13,496 nucleotides of DNA from positions 1 to 13,496 of the forward strand of contig JAEZKJ010000137.1 in the NCBI GenBank assembly GCA_023415545.1, in the 5' to 3' direction. Below, one piece after another: positions 8,093 to 13,496 of this stretch. The position numbers were made by a program, and so were the translations under genes. The first letter of the stretch is position 1. Each line of letters starts with the position of its first letter. The stretch is from Bacteroidota bacterium. GTDB taxonomy: Bacteria; Bacteroidota; Bacteroidia; Bacteroidales; Bacteroidaceae. The notes beneath the pieces were generated by a model that saw nothing but the letters and a program-made list of their open reading frames with translations, searched no databases and was not told the DNA's origin.

Positions 8093-9528
8093 TGAAAAAA
8101 GTTATAATATCTATTATTTGCCTTCTTCCATTATTGGTTGAAGCAAAAGTATATAATGTAAAGGATTATGGAGCTAAAGCCGATGGTAAAAATATCGACT
8201 CTCAATATATAAATAAAGCTATAGAAATAGCATCAAATAATGGTGGAGGTACTATATATTTCCCTGCTGGTAAATATCTTTGCTACTCTATCCGACTAGC
8301 TAGTCACATTAATTTATACCTAGAGCAAGGTGCTAAAATTATCGCAGCCTTTCCTTCACAATTTGATGGGTATGATACTGCCGAGGAGAATGAGCACAAC
8401 ATGTATCAAGATTTTGGTCATAGTCATTGGAAAAACTCATTAATTTATGGCATAGGACTAGAAGATATCACTATTAGCGGTCCGGGATTAATTTATGGAA
8501 AAGGACTCACACGTGAGGAGAGCAGACTTAAGGGTGTAGGTAATAAAGCTATAAGTTTAAAACTATGTAAAAATGTTACATTAAAAGATTTTTCAATGCT
8601 TAAATGTGGACATTTTGGTCTATTAGCTACAGGTGTTGACAATATGAGCATAATAAATGTGAAGGTAGATACCAATCGTGATGGATTTGATATTGATTGT
8701 TGTAAAAATGTACGGATATCAAACTGCAGTGTAAACTCACCTTGGGATGATGCTATTGTACTGAAATCATCATATGCTCTAGGATATTTTAAAGATACTG
8801 AAAATGTAACCATTTCTGATTGTTTTGTCAGTGGTTATGATAGAGGAACAATGCTTGATTGCACTTGGCAACGTGATGAACCTCAAGCACCCGATCATGG
8901 ATTTGTTACAGGTAGAATTAAATTTGGTACTGAGTCAAGTGGGGGATTTAAAAATATAGCTATCAATAACTGTATATTCGAAAGATGCCGAGGATTAGCT
9001 ATTGAGAGTGTTGATGGAGGTAAAGTTGAAGATTTAGTTATTAGCAATATTACGATGAGAGATATTGTTAACTCACCAATATTCTTAAGATTAGGCGCAC
9101 GAATGAGAAGCCCACAAGGTACTAAAGTTGGTTCAATGAAAAGAATTATTATTAGTAATATAAATGTATTCAATGCTGACTCAAGATACTCATCAATAAT
9201 ATCAGGTATACCCGGAGGTATAATTGAAGATATCACACTATCCAATATAAATATATATTATCAAGGTGGATTTAGCAAAGAAGATGGCCAGAGAAAACCT
9301 CTTGAACAGGAGAAGATATATCCTGAGCCGTGGATGTTTGGTACTATACCTGCCAAAGGTTTTTATATTCGTCATGCAAAAGGAGTTACGTTTAATAACG
9401 TAAATTTTTATTTTCAAAAAGAAGATGGTAGAGAGCTTTTTGTGACTGATGATGCTGATAATATAAAGTATAGGGATATTTCTCTTGATGGAATATCTTA
9501 TAACACCAACAATGTAAAACAAAATTAG
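8089..9528 (+). CDS. Divergent GH28 enzyme, probable exo-acting rhamnogalacturonan galacturonidase
   Basis: A parallel beta-helix pectinase, predicted to cleave galacturonate from rhamnogalacturonan or galacturonan oligosaccharides. The signal peptide spans about 1-19 (VEA before Lys20; two adjacent Met codons make 8092 an alternative start). YNVKDYGAKADG (22-33) is the standard GH28 N-terminus. Active-site blocks are TNRDGFDID (195-203, replacing NTD), WDDAIVLKS (219-227, catalytic Asp pair 220/221) and GRIKFGTESSGG (275-286). Where polygalacturonases have GHG, this protein reads GYDRG (249-253), so the usual His is missing, although DHG occurs at 269-271. As I recall, similar GYD-containing GH28 proteins are common in Bacteroidetes pectin loci, so this is probably a specificity subtype and not a dead enzyme. 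It begins within the stop of the CBM9-like gene and ends 2 bases before GH106. Confidence 0.85.
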   Translation: MMKKVIISIICLLPLLVEAKVYNVKDYGAKADGKNIDSQYINKAIEIASNNGGGTIYFPAGKYLCYSIRLASHINLYLEQGAKIIAAFPSQFDGYDTAEENEHNMYQDFGHSHWKNSLIYGIGLEDITISGPGLIYGKGLTREESRLKGVGNKAISLKLCKNVTLKDFSMLKCGHFGLLATGVDNMSIINVKVDTNRDGFDIDCCKNVRISNCSVNSPWDDAIVLKSSYALGYFKDTENVTISDCFVSGYDRGTMLDCTWQRDEPQAPDHGFVTGRIKFGTESSGGFKNIAINNCIFERCRGLAIESVDGGKVEDLVISNITMRDIVNSPIFLRLGARMRSPQGTKVGSMKRIIISNINVFNADSRYSSIISGIPGGIIEDITLSNINIYYQGGFSKEDGQRKPLEQEKIYPEPWMFGTIPAKGFYIRHAKGVTFNNVNFYFQKEDGRELFVTDDADNIKYRDISLDGISYNTNNVKQN

Positions 9529-9530
9529 TC

Positions 9531-12290
9531 ATGAAAATAAAATATTTACTCTTCTCACTTGCTTTTTCTGCTTATACTCTACATGCACAAGAGTGGCCTC
9601 AAATTAATGGGGAAGCATATCCTGCAGCGCGATGGTGGTGGCTTGGCAGCGCAGTTGACAAAGAAAACTTAACATACAATTTAGAACAATATGCTAAAGC
9701 AGGCTTGAGAGGTGTCGAGATAACTCCTATTTATGGTGTTCAGAATAATGATAAAAACAACATTCCCTTCCTCAGTAAAAAGTGGATGGAGATTTTACAA
9801 TACACATTAGACGAAGGAAAACGTTTAGGTGTAGAGATTGACATGAACACCGGAACAGGTTGGCCATTTGGAGGGCCTAATGTTAAGATTGAGGATGCAG
9901 CAACTAAAGCTCTTTTTCAATGCTATAACATAAAAGGAGGTGAATCAATAAGTTTAAATATAGAGGTGGATGATGCAAAACAGAAAGGAATAGCTATACT
10001 TAGCAAAGTAATGGCTTACAACGACAAGAAAAAATCTTTAGACATCACATCATTTGCCAACGACGGAAAGTTGTATTGGAAGGCACCTAAAGGTGATTGG
10101 CAAATTATTGTTCTATATATTGGAAAAACGTTACAAAAGGTGAAACGTGCTGCTCCCGGTGGTGAAGGTTATGTTATGAACCACTTTGATAAGCGAGCTG
10201 TAAAGAGTTACCTAAAGAACTTTGATATAGCATTCAAGGAGAGCAATAGTGAATATCCTCATACTTTTTTCAATGATTCATATGAGGTATATGGCGCTGA
10301 TTGGACTCCTGATTTCTTAAAAGAGTTCTATAAAAGAAGAGGTTATAAACTTGAACAATATTTTCCTGAATTTATCTCTAAAAATAGAGATGACATTACA
10401 GCACGAATAATATGCGATTACCGTGAGACAATATCCGATTTACTTATAGAAAACTTTACATCACAATGGAGTGAATGGGCTCATTCAAATGGCAGCATAA
10501 CACGCAATCAAGCTCATGGTTCACCGTCCAATCTGGTTGATACATATGCTGCTGTTGATATTCCTGAATGTGAAGGCTTTGGATTATCCCAGTTCAATAT
10601 AAAAGGATTACGTAGTGATTCACTCACTAGGAAAAATGACTCCGATCTATCAATGTTGAAATATGCTTCGTCAGCTGCACATATCACCGGCAAAAAATTC
10701 ACCTCTTCCGAAACATTTACGTGGTTGACGGAACATTTTAGAACATCTTTATCACAGTGTAAACCGGATATGGATCTAATGTTTATATCGGGTGTTAATC
10801 ACATGTTTTTCCATGGAACTGCTTACTCTCCAAAAGATGCCAAATGGCCGGGATGGAAGTTTTATGCATCTATTGATATGTCGCCTACAAATAGTATTTG
10901 GAGAGATGCGCCTTCATTTTTTGATTATATTACAAAATGTCAATCTTTCCTACAAATGGGAACACCTGACAATGATATGCTTGTGTACTTACCGGTATAT
11001 GATATTTGGCAGGAACAGCCGGGACGCTTGCTTCAGTTCTCAATACATGACATGGAAAAACAGGCTCCTAAATTTATTAAGAGTGTAAATACTATAGTGA
11101 AATGTGGTTATGATGTCGATTACATATCCGACAAATATATTATGAGTATGAAGTGTGAAGATGGTAAATTAGTTACAACAGGAGGTACAGCTTATAAAGC
11201 TATCATAATCCCTGCTGTTAAATTTATGCCACCAAAAGTATTACAACAACTTACGAACTTGGCTGAAAAAGGGGCTACTATAATCTTCTTGGAGAATTAT
11301 CCTGATAATGTTCCGGGATTTAATAAATGGGCACAGAGAAAAAGTGAGTTTGATATAATAAAGAAGCAATTACCTGATGTACCATTCAATAAAACTATAA
11401 ATTCTGATTGTGGGAAAGGAAAGATTATTACCGGCACAGACTATTTCTCTGTTTTAAACCAAAGTGGCATACCAAGCGAGGAGATGAATAGAAAATATGG
11501 CTTGCAATACATACGTAGAAAGAATGAAAATGGTCACCACTACTTTATTTCATCTCTTCAGAATAAAGGTTTTGATGGCTGGTTGACTCTATCGGTAAAC
11601 GAAACAGAGGCAATGTTATTTAATCCTATGAATGGTGAAAAAGGGAAAGCAGCTACTATAGTAGAAGATGGGAAAACAAAGTTGTATCTTCAATTAAAAT
11701 CAGGAGAGAGTATTATCGCTCAGACATTCAACAAACCTTTGAACAATGTAGAGAGTTGGAAATATTTAGAAGAACAATCTGAAGTACAATTACTTGATCA
11801 TGGATGGAAATTACAATTTAAAGATAGTCAACCGGCTATAGAAGGTGTTTTCAATATTGATACCCCTACTTCTTGGACTGAATTAGATAATAAAAGTGCC
11901 AAGATTAATATGGCATCAGCTAGTTACACAAATCGAATATCTCTTCCTGAAATCACAGCCGACGATTGGATAATTGATTTAGGTGATGTCCGTGAAAGTG
12001 CCAAAGTTTTAATAAATGACAACTATGTAGGTACAGTGTGGGCTGCACCTTATAGAATAAAAGTTGGGAAATGGTTACTACATAAAGGAGAAAACAAGAT
12101 TGAAATAATCGTCACTAACTTACCTGCAAATAGAATTTCCAATATGGATAAGAGAGGCGAAAAATGGAGAATTTTCAATGAAATAAATGTTGTCAATATA
12201 AATTATAAAGATGTTACTTATAAAGATTGGCAACCAATGCTTTCAGGTCTCAACAGTGTAGTAAGATTAATACCTATTAAATATAAATAG
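9531..12290 (+). CDS. GH106 alpha-L-rhamnosidase, secreted
   Basis: Predicted to release alpha-L-rhamnose by inversion from rhamnogalacturonan oligosaccharides in the periplasm. The 919 residues suit GH106. The signal peptide ends LHA before Gln20. The N-terminal barrel begins with the family's characteristic ARWWWLGSAVDKENL (33-47) and GLRGVEITPIYG (58-69), then MNTGTGWPFGGP (105-116). FFNDSYEVYGADWTP (246-260), SSETFTWLTEHF (392-403) and SGVNHMFFHGTAYSP (420-434) are strongly conserved-looking active-site blocks. Glu252 and Glu394 are plausible catalytic or metal-binding acids, though I cannot assign roles. A Rossmann-like segment lies at about 553-600 (AIIIPAVKF, KGATIIFLENYP). The C-terminal jelly roll (about 755-919) carries a GH2-type sugar-binding motif (VLINDNYVGTVWAAPYRI, 826-843). 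It is the last gene of the operon, 2 bases after the GH28. Confidence 0.92.
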   Translation: MKIKYLLFSLAFSAYTLHAQEWPQINGEAYPAARWWWLGSAVDKENLTYNLEQYAKAGLRGVEITPIYGVQNNDKNNIPFLSKKWMEILQYTLDEGKRLGVEIDMNTGTGWPFGGPNVKIEDAATKALFQCYNIKGGESISLNIEVDDAKQKGIAILSKVMAYNDKKKSLDITSFANDGKLYWKAPKGDWQIIVLYIGKTLQKVKRAAPGGEGYVMNHFDKRAVKSYLKNFDIAFKESNSEYPHTFFNDSYEVYGADWTPDFLKEFYKRRGYKLEQYFPEFISKNRDDITARIICDYRETISDLLIENFTSQWSEWAHSNGSITRNQAHGSPSNLVDTYAAVDIPECEGFGLSQFNIKGLRSDSLTRKNDSDLSMLKYASSAAHITGKKFTSSETFTWLTEHFRTSLSQCKPDMDLMFISGVNHMFFHGTAYSPKDAKWPGWKFYASIDMSPTNSIWRDAPSFFDYITKCQSFLQMGTPDNDMLVYLPVYDIWQEQPGRLLQFSIHDMEKQAPKFIKSVNTIVKCGYDVDYISDKYIMSMKCEDGKLVTTGGTAYKAIIIPAVKFMPPKVLQQLTNLAEKGATIIFLENYPDNVPGFNKWAQRKSEFDIIKKQLPDVPFNKTINSDCGKGKIITGTDYFSVLNQSGIPSEEMNRKYGLQYIRRKNENGHHYFISSLQNKGFDGWLTLSVNETEAMLFNPMNGEKGKAATIVEDGKTKLYLQLKSGESIIAQTFNKPLNNVESWKYLEEQSEVQLLDHGWKLQFKDSQPAIEGVFNIDTPTSWTELDNKSAKINMASASYTNRISLPEITADDWIIDLGDVRESAKVLINDNYVGTVWAAPYRIKVGKWLLHKGENKIEIIVTNLPANRISNMDKRGEKWRIFNEINVVNINYKDVTYKDWQPMLSGLNSVVRLIPIKYK

Positions 12291-12388
12291 TAAACTAATA
12301 TAGGATTAAAACTTTTTTGAGTAAAATTGGTTAGGATTAAAGAAACAAACTGTAAACTCTTTCCAGTACACATCACACTCTTTCGAGT

Positions 12389-12451
12389 AAATATCTATTT
12401 CACGATGTCATTTATCTGTTTCACACTGTGATTTATCCGTTTCACAGTGTG
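12389..12451. repeat. Three tandem 21-bp imperfect repeats
   Basis: Units at 12389-12409, 12410-12430 and 12431-12451 lie head to tail. The second and third agree at 19 of 21 bases; the first agrees with the second at 15 of 21. The unit has the form atttatc-ygtttcac-asTGTG. The unit length equals two DNA helical turns. Each unit is itself partly palindromic, which creates the overlapping inverted repeats in the same stretch. Confidence 0.7.
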
Positions 12452-12463
12452 AAATAGATAAAT
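12410..12463. terminator. 21-bp-arm inverted repeat, possible bidirectional terminator
   Basis: Arms 12410-12430 and 12443-12463 pair over 21 bp with 20 Watson-Crick pairs and one G-T (12418/12455), closing a 12-base loop. Between two converging genes such a stem could stop transcripts from both sides, but there is no T-tract right after either arm, so it is not a textbook intrinsic terminator. It competes with the overlapping palindrome centred at 12447. Confidence 0.45.
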
Positions 12464-12470
12464 CACAGTG
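12424..12470. repeat. 47-bp near-perfect palindrome centred at 12447
   Basis: The outer arms cactgtgatttatc (12424-12437) and gataaatcacagtg (12457-12470) are perfect 14-bp inverted copies. Inside them tttcaca-g-tgtgaaa (12440-12454) is a perfect palindrome on the same axis. Only two positions on each side (12438-12439 against 12455-12456) do not match. This is an alternative fold to the 12410-12463 stem. A mobile-element end, a REP-like repeat or a protein-binding site are all possible. Confidence 0.65.
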
Positions 12471-12551
12471 ATAAATGAATAATTTATTGAGATAATATAA
12501 ATAAATAATACCGATATAATGATTTAATTGACAGTATCAAGCATATAATAG

Positions 12552-13496
12552 TTAACGAGTAATTACCCCATTTAATAATAAATTCTCAATCTTAACATTC
12601 TCCATACGTCCCAATAGTTTATTTCCACATTGAGACACATTATTGAAAATAGAGTTTCGTACAACAATATTTTTCACCATTGTCGAGTCATTAAGAGCAT
12701 CTATAACAATACCATACTGGCTGCTATTACTAGTAACATTCTCGAGAAAAACATTTTGTACAATAGGATAAAATCCTCTTTTCGCAACTTCACCTGACTC
12801 ATAATTTAGGTTTATTTTTAAAACAGCCTCTTTACAAGAACCAACTTTTATATTACGAACGTAAACACCGTCAATAACTCCTCCACGACAAGTATTGGTT
12901 TTAATACGAATAACTCGATCAAGCATGGGACTATCCATATTACAATTTTCAACAAAAAGATTTTTTAATCCACCTGAAATTTCGCTACCTACCACTACTC
13001 CACCATGTCCATTCTTCATAATGCAATTTCTAACAATAATATTTTCACTAGGGATATTCCATTTACGTCCATCAGCGTTTCTACCTGATTTAATAGCTAT
13101 GCAATCATCACCTGTATTAAAATAGCATCCTTCTATAAGCACATTTTTACATGATTCAGGGTCACAACCATCGCCATTGGGACCATCGTTATCTATAGTA
13201 ACATTACGTACTGTAATGTTTGTACATAACAGAGGATGAATAACCCAAAAAGGTGAACGTAACAATTTAATCCCCTCAATAAGTACATCATTACAATTAT
13301 ATAAATTCACTAACTGTGGGCGCATGCCATATCCATCACCCATAACTCTTTTTTCCAAAGGAGTTCCGGCTTCTGCCCATTTAAAGAGTTGTGGTCGGCC
13401 AATACGCTGTGATACAGTACCTTCTTTCCACCCATAGTGAACGGCACCGCACATAGCCCACCAATCTTCTTTTGTACCTCCACCATCAAGAGTACC
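12552..13496 (-). CDS. GH28 polygalacturonase-like enzyme, 5' end outside window
   Basis: The frame stays open to the right edge: 14 more codons (reading GTLDGGGTKEDWWA) precede the first visible Met at 13454. The GTLDGGG stretch is a usual internal GH28 motif, so the true start and signal region lie outside and at least 314 residues of the C-terminal part are visible. Numbering the visible part from 13496, all canonical GH28 active-site blocks are present: NGDGCD (107-112), GDDCIAIKSGR (129-139, Asp130/Asp131), NGHGGVVVGSE (162-172, His164) and RIK (197-199). This predicts an active inverting galacturonan hydrolase, probably exo-acting given the IKSGRNADG style common in bacterial exo-enzymes. 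It converges on the operon's end and is not part of it. It clearly differs from the divergent GH28 at 8089-9528. Confidence 0.9.
   Translation of the reverse strand, partial: GTLDGGGTKEDWWAMCGAVHYGWKEGTVSQRIGRPQLFKWAEAGTPLEKRVMGDGYGMRPQLVNLYNCNDVLIEGIKLLRSPFWVIHPLLCTNITVRNVTIDNDGPNGDGCDPESCKNVLIEGCYFNTGDDCIAIKSGRNADGRKWNIPSENIIVRNCIMKNGHGGVVVGSEISGGLKNLFVENCNMDSPMLDRVIRIKTNTCRGGVIDGVYVRNIKVGSCKEAVLKINLNYESGEVAKRGFYPIVQNVFLENVTSNSSQYGIVIDALNDSTMVKNIVVRNSIFNNVSQCGNKLLGRMENVKIENLLLNGVITR

Larger units (their letters stand above)
2402..12290 (+). other. Predicted six-gene operon for pectin oligosaccharide breakdown
   Basis: Six genes on the same strand are separated by 3, 40, 8, -4 (ATGA overlap) and 2 bases, with no terminator-like hairpin or obvious promoter between them. 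This supports one transcript starting in the 2161-2401 gap. The order is GH2, CE12 esterase, DUF4450-like, CBM9-like, GH28, GH106. All six products carry signal peptides. Co-transcription is inferred from spacing only. Confidence 0.75.
12291..12551. repeat. Convergent intergenic region rich in short repeats
   Basis: This 261-bp gap separates the ends of the GH106 gene (plus) and the right-hand GH28 gene (minus). No coding region is supported. The left part has direct copies of taggattaaa (12301-12310 and 12332-12341, 31 bp apart). It also has three related ~15-bp units (acttttttgagtaaa 12311-12325, actctttccagtaca 12356-12370, actctttcgagtaaa 12377-12391). The last of these contains the inverted repeat actc-tttc-gagt. 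The middle holds the 21-bp tandem array and palindromes listed separately. From about 12477 to 12551 only low-complexity AT-rich DNA is seen. Confidence 0.7.

Noticed and set aside
8493..9245. Minus-strand open frames of 106 and 116 codons inside the GH28 gene
   Set aside because: They lie antisense to a clear GH28 coding sequence, show no recognisable motifs, and are typical shadows of a long gene.
10792..11088. Plus-strand 98-codon frame inside the GH106 gene
   Set aside because: It overlaps strongly conserved-looking GH106 sequence in another frame and its translation has no family features.
12389..12476. CRISPR array
   Set aside because: The 21-bp units are directly adjacent with no unique spacers, they are imperfect, and no cas gene is near.
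12552..13454. Treating the right-hand GH28 as complete from the Met at 13454
   Set aside because: The frame continues to the window edge with a GH28-like GTLDGGG stretch before that Met, and no signal peptide follows it. The gene is therefore cut by the edge.

Overview
This window reads as part of a polysaccharide utilization locus (PUL) from an AT-rich member of the Bacteroidetes, probably Bacteroidales. The base composition is roughly one third G+C by eye. The reasons are the enzyme content (GH42, GH2, CE12, GH28, GH106 and a DUF4450-type module), the very tight gene packing without Shine-Dalgarno motifs, a TAnnTTTG-type promoter element, and signal peptides that mostly place Gln directly after the presumed cleavage site. 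The genus cannot be fixed from the sequence alone.

Layout. At the left, on the minus strand, is a GH42 beta-galactosidase (76-2160). A 241-bp divergent intergenic region follows, with a good minus-strand -7 box and a striking 17-bp-arm inverted repeat. Next comes a compact plus-strand operon of six genes (2402-12290): a GH2 hydrolase, a rhamnogalacturonan acetylesterase (CE12 type), a small secreted stand-alone DUF4450-like protein, a CBM9-like secreted protein, a divergent GH28 and a GH106 alpha-L-rhamnosidase. The gaps between these genes are 3, 40, 8, -4 and 2 bases. A 261-bp convergent intergenic region (12291-12551) is built largely from short repeats and overlapping palindromes with a 21-bp period. 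The right end holds most of a second GH28, on the minus strand, whose 5' end lies outside the window.

How the genes work together. All seven genes whose start is visible encode signal peptides without a lipobox cysteine, so the products are predicted to be soluble and periplasmic. The set fits stepwise trimming of imported pectin oligosaccharides, most likely rhamnogalacturonan I. The esterase removes acetyl groups, GH42 and GH2 remove galactose-type side chains, and GH106 and GH28 alternately remove rhamnose and galacturonate from the backbone. No SusC/SusD pair, pectate or rhamnogalacturonan lyase, GH105 or regulator lies in the window, so any such genes must be outside it. The least explained parts are the DUF4450-like and CBM9-like gene pair, the operator-like hairpin at 2289-2330 and the palindromic repeat block at 12389-12476.
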